Assembly: GCA_030015575.1 (NCBI GenBank)
Contig: JASDDO010000019.1
Span: 511,720,986 to 511,784,985 of the forward strand
DNA: 64,000 nucleotides
Direction of reading: 5' to 3'
DNA from: Agapanthus africanus
Lineage: Eukaryota > Streptophyta > Magnoliopsida > Asparagales > Amaryllidaceae
Made by a program: the position numbers and the translations under genes. Below are positions 49,572 through 60,255 of the stretch, in pieces (position 1 is the first letter of the stretch; each line of letters opens with the position of its first letter). Under the pieces are notes generated by a model. It was not told the DNA's origin, did no database searches, and saw only the letters and a list, made by a program, of their open reading frames with translations.

Positions 49572-51788
49572 TGTTAGTTATATGTATGCCCTAGAGGCCA
49601 TTACTGTACATAGGATGTATATTGTAGTGGATGCTGGGACATATATAGGGAGGACTTTCTTGCTCGACATGATAGTATGCTATCTGGTTACCCTTTACCT
49701 TAACGTGTATGCTGATTGTCTCTCTGTTACATGTTGGTAAAGCCCTTAGGATCTGTACTTGACTACCTGGACTATGATGCGGATCATACTAGTGGGGACA
49801 TGGTAGTCCATAAGTACATCCTTCAAAGTCCCTAGTCGTGGGTGTATCGAGACGGGGCATCGATATACCAGAGTAGACTAGCGCGTACCTTCTCGACCCA
49901 TACAGATGGGCGATGGATGATCCCATATCCATCGGTGTTTGACATCAGAGATGATATACGGGTGCTCAGTAGAGACTGGGTACACTGGACAGACTCGCCG
50001 AGAACTCCCAGATGGTATTATACCTCACGTCAGATGGCAGTTCTCTGGTGACACTGGTACAGAGTAGTCTGTTGACCCGAGATCGTCATAGAGTCTTGTG
50101 TGGTTCCCACTGTGCTTTGATTTCCATCTTACCACGTCCAAGAGGGCGTGCAAAACGGTGGTTTTTGGGTACAGTCCCGAGTCACATGGAGGCAATGAGC
50201 GATAGGAGGGGATTCGTCTCTCCCGGTATAGGGAGTTGATGTTGCGCTGTGTTCGATTGGCTATAACAGGAAATCCCTGGCCAGGGTTGCAGAGATTTAC
50301 TGGTAAGTGTTACCAGTAGTTTCTTGAATTGTTATAGACCTCATATCGACACGACTTATCAAGCTATTGGGGTCTGACGTTTTACCACCCCTAGGCGAGA
50401 TATGCGACATATCAGACGATCAGACCGGACTGTACGGTAGTGTTACTGGTCGGATTCACTGGAGTGTGAGCGGGCTTGCTCGTCGATCTTTAGATCGCTC
50501 AATACCCGGGTGGCCGTTACGTTTAGCAGACCGCTTGCGGCTTGTGGATGCTTGATCTGATCATCATCTGCTGCCGGCGTATTGACGAGTCTTTAGAGTC
50601 CTACACAGAGGTTTCCTGGCTCGAGCGAAACGAAATAGGAGCGCATATGAGATATGTGCGGGACCGAGAATGATACCAGTATGTGATACTGTATTCGATT
50701 CTCGCGATGTGACATTGATCGTTTATATGCGATATAGCCGAGTTATCGGATCAAGTGTTGATTCGATAAGTTGTTACTGAAGATACCAGTCGGTAATGTG
50801 CTACATGACCGGATCATTGAATCAAGTGTTGATTTAATGATTTAATGCATAATTATATATTTGATATATTACTTTGCATTAACTAGTATCGGTTCACTTT
50901 AAATGGATTTTCTCACTCGGATGTGCGCATTGCATATGCGATATGATTTTGTGCACTTGCTTGTATCATGTTTGATGATACATACATTTTGGTTAAGTGT
51001 AAAGAATTAAACCATGGTTAAGTGGATAATTAGGGTTTTGTTTTTCATATCTATTTATTCATTTATTAATTTATTTTCTTTTTGGAAAAAGAAATGGGAA
51101 GAATGGTGGCTTTCTTTGTTTGTAGTGGAATATTCATGAAGCTTTGACTTTGTCCACCATTCTTATCTCATCCTTAACCTAACCACTCCACTAAACCATG
51201 ATTGATTCTCTACACCTAACTATGGTTCAATTATGATAAGAATGAATTTCTTTTCTCATTTTTATTATTCTTATCATAATATTTTTAGCTTCTTCTTCTT
51301 CTTCCTTCAAGTGAAGAAAAGCTTGACCATCAATGGCAACTTGATGAGATGAGTGAGAAATCCAATTCTAAAGTCTACTCACTTCCTATTTCTTCATCCT
51401 CTACTTCTTGCCAAGTAGTAGAGTGTGTTTCCTTCACAAGTTTTTAGGGCTTGGTGAAGGTGGAGCTTGATTTAGCGATGCCTCGACGTAGATCATCTTC
51501 GGCATGGACATCGACGACCTAGCTCGCTTTTTCTCCGACGAAGCCGACTCTAGAGCCCGGATTCCTTTTGGACAGCGGAGACGACTTCGTTGCGGAGCTA
51601 TGGAGGTGGAGCACCGGATCTACAAAGGTTGTATTTCCGATATCCCCTTAGTTAAGTGTTAACTAGTTATCTTTTCGCCTAGTTTTCTAGCAAACGATCC
51701 GTAGTCGGGTCTCTCGGCACCTAGATTTTTTGAAAATGGCATGTTCGATGCCTTGTGAGACCTCACTAGAGTGCCTAGGAACCCTACA
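49572..51788 (+). repeat. 3' LTR of Co3
   Basis: 2217 bp, TGTTAGTTATATG to GGAACCCTACA, about 99% identical to the 5' LTR. Confidence 0.95.
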
Positions 51789-51793
51789 CTTGC
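51789..51793. repeat. Target site duplication of Co3, right copy (CTTGC)
   Basis: It matches 41832-41836. Gy3 sequence resumes after it. Confidence 0.93.
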
Positions 51794-52933
51794 TGTGCAG
51801 GTGGATAGTTGTGCCGCCTCTCACAGCTTGAATTCAGCCTTTTTCGCTAGTCGGCTTCTGAGGAGATGTCGTGGATTCTTGGCGTTCATTCGTGATACCG
51901 CAGCCACAGAGGGTTTGTTGGACCGGTGTTCCTTTCGTGCGAGAGTTTTCCGACGTTGTTCCAGATGAGCCGGCAAAGCTTAGGGAGCTTAAGGATCAGC
52001 TGCACAGTTATTTGTTGGGGAGTTTTGTGCGTCTGAGTGTTTCGCTTGTGGAAGCTCCTATTTCTGTTCGTCAAGGAGAAAGACGGCAGTTTGAGGTTGT
52101 GTATCGACAGATCGTTAATTGAACCGGCTTACGGTGCGAATAGGTATCCTTCACCTCGCATTGACGATTTCTTCGATCAGCTCCAGAGTGCGAGACATTT
52201 TCTAAGTTTGTTTGGGATCAGGTCATCATTATTGCGGATTCGGGGTGATGGCATTCCGAAGACTGCCTTATGCGTGCGACGGGCTTTGTGTGTTTTTATG
52301 AGTCGTTGGATTCACTGATGCCCTAACAGCATTCGTAGATGTGATGAACCAGATTTCTACAGGCCGTTCTTTGACCAGTTATTGTTGTGCTGTTTATGAC
52401 ATTCTGGTTTATTTAATGTGTCTTGAGGGACAGGAGTAGCACTTGAGGATTTGTTATGCAGATACTGGGAGAGCACCGGTAGTTTGCTAGATTCTCGGAG
52501 TGTTTCTTCAGGCTTGTTTTGTATTGACTCGTAGGTCTTGTAGTCACGGGAGACGGTTTTGTATGGTTCCGAGGGAGATCGTGGCCGTACAGCTTAAGCC
52601 CAGACTTGTGTGCGGGACGGAGATCCGCAGATTGTTGTGCTTAGCAGGATTTTACCGCCGTTTCATGCAGGATTGCTAGAGTAGTGCTGCACCGTCGACT
52701 GAATGGACCGGAAGGGAGGTTTCTTTTCTTTGGACTGAGGCATGTGTGCGGAGTTTTCGGCAGTTGGAGATTCGGTTAACAACTGCATCAGTTCTTTCTT
52801 TGCTTTTGGTTCGGGTGACCTTGTTGTTTAACTGTAATGTTTCTTGAGTGGGGCTCGAGTGTGTACTGAGGTGACACTATAGAGTTATCGCTTTTGCTTC
52901 CCTGCATTTGGAGGAAGTACGAGAAGGATATTC
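51794..52933 (+). pseudogene. Gy3 protease and reverse transcriptase relic
   Basis: Resembles Gy2 around the end of protease (GFLAFIRDTAATEG against [14 protein letters not shown]) and the start of reverse transcriptase (YPSPRIDDFFDQLQSARHF). Further decayed reverse transcriptase sequence runs to the Co4 insertion. Broken in many places. Confidence 0.78.
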
Positions 52934-54182
52934 TGTAGGGTTCCTAGGCACACACTAGAGGTCTCACAAGGCATCAACCATGCCAATTTCAAATTTTAAC
53001 GGTGCCGAGAAACCCTAATACGGATCGTTGGCTAGATGTCTAGGCGAAAAAGCAACTAGTAAACTACTTTACTAAGAGAATACGGAAATACAACCTTTGT
53101 AGATCCGGTCCTCCACCTCCACGACTCCGTGATGAAGTCCTCTCCGCTGTCCAAATCAAATCCCGGGCTCTAGCGTCGGCTTCATCGGAGAAAGAGCGGG
53201 CTAGGTCATCGACGACGTGCCGAAGATGATCTACGTCGAGGCATCGCTAGATCAAGCTCCACCTTCACCAAGCCATGAAAACTTGTGAAGGAAACACACT
53301 CTACTACTTGGCAAGAGGTAGAGGATGAAGAAATAGGAAGTGGGTAGACTTTAGAATTGGATTTCTCACTCATTTTCATCAATCACCATTGATGAAGTGA
53401 AGCTTTCTTCATTGAAGAAGATGAAGAAGAAGAAGAAAGTGTTATGATAAGTTAATTTAATATTGAAAAGAAAATCAATACTTATCATATAATGAACCAT
53501 GGTCAAGTGTAGAGATTTAATCATGGTTGAAAGGAATGGTTAGGGTTAAGCATGAGACAAAAATGGTCACTTGGTCAAAGCTTCATGAAGCTTCAATATG
53601 AAACAAAATTAGCCACCATTTTCTCTTTATGCCTTTTTATTTATTTCCAAAATGAATAAATAGATAAATAAATGAGAAAAGGAAATAAAACCCTAATCAT
53701 AAGTTTAACCATGGTTTAATTCTATACACTTAACCAAGTAAACATGTATCATCAAACATGATACAATCAAGTGCACAAAAGTATATCACATATACAACTT
53801 GTGCAATCCAAGTGAGAAAATCCATATAAAGTGAACCAATACTAGTTAATGCAAAGTAATATATCAAATACATAATTATACATTAAATCATTAAATCAAC
53901 ACTTGATTCAATGATCCGGTCATGTCGCACATAACCGACTAGTATCCAATGTATCGGCTTATCGAATCAATCCTTGATTCGATATCTAGGTTATATCGAA
54001 TATAACCAATCGATACATTCATCGCGAGAATGGAATACGGTATCACATACACGTATTATTCTCGTCCCCACACATATCTCATATGCGCTCCTATTTCGTT
54101 TCGCTTGAGCCAGGAAACCTCTGTGTAGGACTCTAAAGACTCGTCAATACGCCGGCAGCAGGTGATGATCATATCAAGCACC
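52934..54182 (-). repeat. 3' LTR of Co4, left segment
   Basis: Reverse complement of the right half of Co2-type LTRs, starting TGTAGGGTTCC. It is interrupted by Gy4 at 54183. Confidence 0.93.
54178..54182. repeat. Target site duplication of Gy4, left copy (GCACC)
   Basis: GCACC directly precedes the Gy4 LTR and recurs at 61944-61948. One copy restores the Co4 LTR sequence. Confidence 0.94.
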
Positions 54183-55870
54183 TGGTTGGAAGAATTAAAG
54201 TTAACCGCAATCAAGACGGTGTCGCTATGCAGCTAGCCGGTTGAGCACGGGTCGGTCCACAGGGAGATGGTGGTATCTTACCTTCTTGTTTTAGACGAGT
54301 TAATAAAGAATCTGTATGAGTTTGTTCTAACCTATGTGTTTATCTGCAAGTATAAAGTTGTTAAGAAAAGATACAAGATTGTAAGCTAAGAAATCCGTAC
54401 TCAAAACCTTTGAGCCGAGTCTTGACCAATTGAAGCTAAGCAATTGGCAACAACGTGGATTAGGGGATTTAAGCGCGGTATTCGTGGAATACGGCTTATT
54501 TACCCTTGTCCTTCCGTTCTTGTCTCTTGCTTTCGCCTCCGGCCAAACCGAACGCAACCGGTCGCGGTTAGGAATCACCGTTACCTTGTCAGGGTACGAA
54601 GCCTAACGGAGCGCTTGCGTATGGTTTGGGCGAAGTTCAAATGGAAAATAACGGGAAAAGGAATTGGCAAGGAAACGTTAACTTACAATACCGTATTAAT
54701 TCTTAACAACAACAATAATTACAACATTCACAAAATGAACAAAAGAGAACAAAAAGAAAAGAACAAAGAAAAGAAAAGATTACAAGAAAGAAAGTGCATG
54801 AATAAAATTGCAAGTAATAAAAAGACAAGTAATAAAAAGCGAGTAATAAAAAGAACAAGAAAAGAACACGGAAGTAGAACCCAAGCCAAGCATGTGCTCA
54901 ATAGCCAACCCTTAAACTTGCAAGCTCAATGAAGAGGTTGCAAGATCAAGGGAAGGGTAGAGAACGCATGTGAAGTGAAGAACTAGTCCCGAGAGAAAAT
55001 ACGACCTTTGAGATCAATAACTAACCCTTACCCATTCAAGCTCAATAAAGAGGTTGAATGAGCAAGAGAAAGCAAGAATCTCAAGGGGAAGAAGAAACAC
55101 AAAAGAATGATACAAAACCCTCATCTTTATTCATATCCACAAAAAGCTCTCACTACAATTCATGGAAGAGGAATGAAGAAGAAGAAGAAAAAGAACTAAA
55201 ACTACAAAAGAAAGAGGAACAAAAGAATGCAAAGAATGACCCTTGGCTAAGCTCAGTTCTGCTGTATTTATAGGCAGGGAGTTGAAGTTCTAGGGCAACC
55301 AGCAGACCCCATGCAAGATTACCAAAAAGCCCCTGAAACACGACAGTGAGTGGGCCCCACATGGCCGCGGAACCGCGGCCAAGACCCCACCTTGGCCGCG
55401 GTTCCGCGGCCCTTTAGAGGTGTTGGGAAATGGGCTTTTTGGTGGTGGCCTGGTTTGGTGTCCCCTGTTGTCTGGTACATGTAGTTTCTGAAAATACTTT
55501 CACATTTCTTCCAGAATTTCTGTTGAGGAAAGGTGGACTTTTTGTCAAGATTTGGAATGATTGCCTCGAGCTCCGCGTAGATCTCTTGGATCTTGTGCTA
55601 CCATTGAGCCTTGTTCCTGAAAACGACATTGATTTGACATTTTGTCTTCCTAAACTGGTATCTGGCAGCATACGGATGAAGAGCGGAGACCGTGTTTTAT
55701 CAGTGGTTGGCAGGAACCCGGATTTTGTCGTGTTTTCTATGAATTTCACCATTTTAGAACCGAGAACCTGTATCCTGCAAATATATAACAAACACGGATA
55801 AAAAGCACCTACCTATAAACACACGAGCGTAAGAATGGGCGGTATAAAATGCAGTATTCTGTGATGAACA
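54183..55870 (-). repeat. 3' LTR of Gy4
   Basis: From TGGTTGGAAG to GATGAACA on the plus strand. It has the same length as the other LTR. A 162-residue frame and several others recur in both LTRs and show no known domain. Confidence 0.96.
55363..55411. repeat. Perfect 21-bp GC-rich inverted repeat in Gy4 LTR
   Basis: Arms 55363-55383 and 55391-55411 are exact complements around the loop ACCCCAC. The core is CCGCGGAACCGCGG. The second LTR has it at 61436-61484 with a one-base loop change and perfect arms. Confidence 0.95.
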
Positions 55871-57906
55871 AATACCCCCAAACTTAACTTTTGCTCGTCC
55901 CGAGCAAAACCAATTATTCACAAAAATAAAATGATAACCGCACTTTCGCAGGGAACGCGATTGCACTGAGCGCGTGCAACAAGCCGTTAAACCTCTAGGT
56001 GTCCCTGGTAGGAGGAGTGTTGTCTCCTGAGGGTTTTCAGAGGATACTACCCACAAAATCCGGTCAAGCTAGTTTTGTAAAATAACTAAGATTCAAGCCC
56101 CTAAAGTTTTGTTTCAGAAAATAACAATTCTATAATCCTAAGTTTAGACTATCGAACCTTTAGTTTTCACACCTCGCTTCTTATTTAACTACAGGTTTTA
56201 TATGTCTTTACGTGTAGTGCAAATAGTGCCGTTAAGTTCCAGAAAAGTCGATTAAAGTCATCATGTCGCACAATAAAGCCCAGATAACAATTTTAAAAGG
56301 ATCACATAAGTTTTATAAAGAGTTAAGCATTTTTCAAGTTTCGTTTTCCAGTAAGGTTTCAACTTCAGAATTTCTATCTTCCCTAACAGGAAACTAGGTC
56401 TTATTCTTCACTCCACCTTTTTCTTGTTTTCATTTCATACACACCTCTGTGAACGTGCAATAGTCTTTATCATAGAATAAAACCTTCATATCTCCGTTAA
56501 AATTTTTATAAAAGCCTGTCTTTTATCAAGATTATTCTCACACAAAGAACCGTTAGGAATTTTAACTCGGAGAGAACACTTGCTTGACTTTGTTTTAAAA
56601 CTGGACTTTCTAGGCTTCTTAGCGAGCTTTGGGCCAATGCACCCAAACCAGTTGGTTTTAGGGCATTAGGTGTAGAAACACCCCAGCGGACTTAATTACT
56701 CAAGTTACCTAGGTCCAGAAAACAAAAGACAGTTTTGTCGTGAAAATCAGATGATTTAATACGAACGGAGGTATAACCGGTAGTTCAAATATTTTTTTGG
56801 ATAAAAGACGTGTTTAGTGGGTTTGGTGTGTAATCATTCCAATAGAGTTTTAAATGGGTTATTTTTCAGACTTAGCTCCAATTACGGCATCAATAACATT
56901 CCTTCATATTCGCTTTACTTCATAAACTATTCTCGACATTACTTATTTCAGAACAAACCTATTTGATCCTCAGAAAATCATTTATCTATTTAAAAGTTTT
57001 TTTTTTAAACATAAAAGACTTGTCATCTAATTTCCAAGACTCACAACACGTGTAGTGTAATGTAAAGACGTATATCAGCCATAGTTAACTTCAAAGGAGA
57101 GTTATCTTTCAGGTTTTCAAAATCTAAACATAAGATTTAGTTATTCCTATTTTTCCAAACAAAAGCCGTCGAATGTTGAATCAGAGTTCTTCCACAATCT
57201 AACTCGACAAAAAAGAAAGTTTTTATATTTTTAGAAAATTTTCAGATTTTTATGGGTTTTATTGATTTAATATGCAGATGCAAAATATACATATGAATGC
57301 GAAGGAAGAAAGCTTACCGAGCACACCCCCAAACTTAAACTTGACAGTGCCCTCACTGTCAGGCTATACCAAGAGGGTCAAAATAGTCGGCGCTCCTCCT
57401 AAAAACAAATTATATACAAAAACAAAAAATATATACAAAAAAAAGTGTCCCCCCCAAACTTAAGTAAAACAGTGTTTCCACTGTTAAGCGATGAAGTTCA
57501 GGATTAGGGGGGAAAAGAACAGTATCCATCTATACAAGGCCTTACACAGGCCAAAGGTTAACACCTACCATTCAAAGATTTTATCATGGTACAACAGTGG
57601 TTGGTGAAAGAAGGTGAAGAGGTAAGAAATGGAGATTACGCGAGACCGCTTGGGGATAGAAGTGGAATGCGGTCTCGGTAGATGAGAAGAAGAAGAATGG
57701 CGGAAGGGAAAAAGAAGTGGAGTACGAACTTGAGGGTGCAAATGGAGTAAATAGATTAGCACAATTTGTGATGAGCGATGTGTAAAAAGCGATTGTGCTA
57801 ATATATTTACCCGTCGAGAGATTGGGTCAAATCCCTCAAGGTTCGTGAGAAACCATGGGTACGCCGAACTCGGTAAACCAGACATAGGAAGTGAAAATGA
57901 TACGGT
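55871..57906 (-). other. Gy4 3' noncoding region with three hairpin-PPT units
   Basis: About 2 kb without a convincing gene. The polypurine tract (about 55871-55885, minus strand AAGTTTGGGGGTATT) is next to hairpin TTTTGCTCG/CGAGCAAAA (55889-55909). A second tract (about 57325-57338) is next to GACAGTG/CACTGTC (57343-57360), and a third (about 57449-57462) next to AACAGTG/CACTGTT (57468-57485). Order and blocks match the 3' region of Gy1. Confidence 0.78.
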
Positions 57907-59199
57907 TTATTGCAAGGTCGGAACGATGGAAAGAATGGGGGGAAGTGATCGAGGAGGGGTATCGGTTAAAGGTTCAGGAGGGTGTACACAGTCAATGACA
58001 GGGACAGGATGAATGGGAAAATCCGACTCATCAATTAAAACTGTTTCATCCTCAGTACTATCCTCAATATTCTCCTCAAAATTTATCTCATCCATGCAAT
58101 TTTCAACAAAATCAAGACGCATATGGGGTTCGGGAAAAATATTTAATGACTCGGGATGATGATTTGAAGAGAAAAACTCAGCCAAATCTATGGGTTCATC
58201 ATCCAAAATGTTCCCAGCGTCAATATCCTCAATCAAGTGAAAATCAAAATTCTCTGACACCTCAACCAAAGCATGGATATTAATCAATTCAGGTTCTAAG
58301 ATGGAGGTGTAAAGGTCAAAAGGTTTAGGATTGGTTTCACTTGGAAGAGACCCTTCGCAATCGGGCAAATCAAACACTACGAAGTCGCACAACTCATTAA
58401 TCATTCTATCTTCAACTGATAATTCATTTGGGACACTTGATAGACTTTCAAAACAAGAGTTGCGGGATTCAATTTGAGACGGGTAGGTTTGATTTGGAAG
58501 GGGGTACATCTCACTCTCTCCACTCAAATTCACAGCCTGTCCTGCCGCCTCATCATACATTGAAAAAGTTGGAGCTAGTTGAAAACTAGCTACCGGATCA
58601 CTAGGTTGTATGAGGGCGGCCATGGACGCATTCAAATCCATCATTTGTTGGCTTGATGCTACCCTAAAGTCTTCCAACGACTGTTCTAGACTAGACATTG
58701 GTTGTGAAGGGGTTTCAGTGAAAGATTCACAGTTGTATGGATACTGAAAACTCCCAAAAGGCGGTTCTGAAGCAATGTCTAGGGAAGGTGCATAAGTAGG
58801 GTAGGATTGGTAGGAATTGAATGGCTGGACAGGAGTGGGATCAACATTGGGATAAGAAGGTGAATGGAATTGTTGATCCCAAGAATTTGAAGCGGTGAAA
58901 GGAGTGAAAGATCGGCTACGAGATTGTTCAATGCGTTCTGCAATAGACATAGGTCTTGGAATTGCAACATGACTCGAAGAAGGGGTATCAATGTAAGAAG
59001 GGGTGACTGTTTGAAATGGTTGATATGAAGTGGATTGCGGAGTCAAATTGTTTGTCCTAGACGCGTCTATCCGATCTTTCAAAGAAATTTTTGGCATGGA
59101 GGGGTCGTTCGATGTTCGGCCAAAGCAAGAACCGTAAGAAGTAATGTCCGGTTGTGGGTACCAAAGTTCGGCAAGAGTTTTGCGAGGTGGAGTACCCAT
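57907..59199 (-). CDS. Gy4 430-residue protein of unknown function
   Basis: An uninterrupted frame from MGTPPRKTLAELWYPQPD to the stop, the only large frame of Gy4. The first half is rich in Ser, Pro, Thr, Asn and Gln; the second half is strongly acidic (for example FEENIEDSTEDETVLIDE). No zinc knuckle, protease DTG/DSG, or reverse transcriptase motif is seen, and there is no clear membrane segment or signal peptide. The N-terminal KTLAELWYPQ recalls the TLRELAAPD motif near the start of Athila-type gag, so it may be a much altered gag, but this is weak. It is the position where gag lies in Gy1. Being intact in a young copy suggests it was under constraint recently; chance retention is possible. 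Confidence 0.6.
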   Translation of the reverse strand: MGTPPRKTLAELWYPQPDITSYGSCFGRTSNDPSMPKISLKDRIDASRTNNLTPQSTSYQPFQTVTPSYIDTPSSSHVAIPRPMSIAERIEQSRSRSFTPFTASNSWDQQFHSPSYPNVDPTPVQPFNSYQSYPTYAPSLDIASEPPFGSFQYPYNCESFTETPSQPMSSLEQSLEDFRVASSQQMMDLNASMAALIQPSDPVASFQLAPTFSMYDEAAGQAVNLSGESEMYPLPNQTYPSQIESRNSCFESLSSVPNELSVEDRMINELCDFVVFDLPDCEGSLPSETNPKPFDLYTSILEPELINIHALVEVSENFDFHLIEDIDAGNILDDEPIDLAEFFSSNHHPESLNIFPEPHMRLDFVENCMDEINFEENIEDSTEDETVLIDESDFPIHPVPVIDCVHPPEPLTDTPPRSLPPILSIVPTLQ

Positions 59200-60236
59200 G
59201 ATATGAAGAGAGAGTGAAAGAAAGGAAGAGAAAAGGAGGGGAAAAAGAATGTTATTTTTTTTTATTTAGTTAGTTGTTAGCAAAAGAATGAAGTATACAC
59301 AAAAAAGAATATGGACAAAAATCACGACACAAAAATACCACACACCTAATCGCTCTAGGGTTCACCTAGGTCAACTAGACCTGCTCGAGAACTTGATTGT
59401 CGAAGTAAAACTGTGTCGAGAAACAGGCTCAAGATACACTGATCACGAGGCCAGGTAAGTGCAGAGATAAGGGGAGGTTTTCCAACGCTTTCGCGAAGTT
59501 CCTTAATTAAATAACCCTTTCTCTTTTGGCGGTTTCGCCGTTAACACTTTCCTAGACACCCCGTAAACAATATACCGTTAAGCAAGCTTCTAAATACAGT
59601 TAACTTCTCCTAGTGAGCGCGAAGTCCTTAAGGCTTAAAGTCTAGTTTCTTTTAAAATTGGTGCGGGTTATCGTTATGCACAAGTTCGTGATTTGTGGGC
59701 CACGGAAAAGGTGATGAAATCCTTTACCGTATGTTGTGGGGTTCGCTTGCCCTTAAGTCCGTATTAATGTATGCAATGCGCAATTCAAAAATTCTATAAA
59801 GAATCAAACAATCGTTTTTTAGTTTAAGCGCGGCACTGCAACAAATACGGGTTAGTCAATTTTTTTAGCTTTTGCTAGCGAACTTGCAAAGAATCCTGCA
59901 AAGAATAGTATATTGGAAGCGTCGGATTTGAGAAGAAGGTGTTAGTAAAGTACGTACCGTTAAGTTTTGGGTCAGGAAACCCCCGTTGAATTAAATCCGG
60001 TAAGCTTGAAAGGTTCGCTTGCGCGGGTCAAACTACCCGGATCTTTGGCACTGTACTTTGCAAACACCTTAGCCTTGAATGTACACTTTGCTCCCCACAA
60101 TTGCAGTTTGCAAATACGCAAAATTCTGCACACTTGCCCACAAAAATTATCAAAAAAAAAACAAAAAGAATTTTTTTTTTATATATACAAAAAGAATATT
60201 AACCCGAATAACAAGAAAGAAAATACGCTACCGTCT
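59200..60236 (-). other. Gy4 leader between primer site and ORF
   Basis: About 1 kb without a gene. It shares short blocks with the Gy1 leader (CTAGGGTTCACCTAGGTC near 59353). A poly-A/T rich stretch lies at 60150-60185. Confidence 0.6.
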
Positions 60237-60253
60237 CCCCGGCAACGGCGCCA
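60237..60253 (-). other. Gy4 primer binding site, tRNA-Asp
   Basis: The minus strand reads TGGCGCCGTTGCCGGGG, complementary to the 3' end of tRNA-Asp, two bases from the LTR. Confidence 0.93.
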
Positions 60254-60255
60254 TT

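Larger units (their letters stand above)
41837..51788 (+). mobile_element. Co3: non-autonomous Copia element, structurally complete
   Basis: 9952 bp with two 2217-bp LTRs, primer site, leader, decayed pol relics, polypurine tract and CTTGC duplications. It is the same family as Co2 and Co4. About twenty differences between the two LTRs were counted by eye (about 0.9%), so the insertion is recent although the coding part is decayed. No gag was seen. It lies in the gag-pol relic of Gy3. Confidence 0.93.
36806..52933 (+). mobile_element. Gy3: decayed Tekay-like Gypsy, 5' part, with Co3 inserted
   Basis: Plus-strand element with a 3.8-kb 5' LTR, an initiator tRNA-Met-type primer site, a gag relic (about 40793-41420) and a further relic (51794-52933) after Co3. 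LTR ends (TGTAACACC and GGGTCGTGACA) match those of Gy2 read in its own direction, and gag resembles Gy2 gag. Heavily broken and older than its guests. It is cut at 52934 by Co4, so its 3' half is beyond the window. Confidence 0.85.

Noticed and set aside
54444-54932. 162-residue frame in Gy4 LTR, repeated at 60517-61005
   Set aside because: It is identical or nearly so in both LTRs because the LTRs are duplicates. It has no known domain and lysine/asparagine-rich low complexity in the second half.
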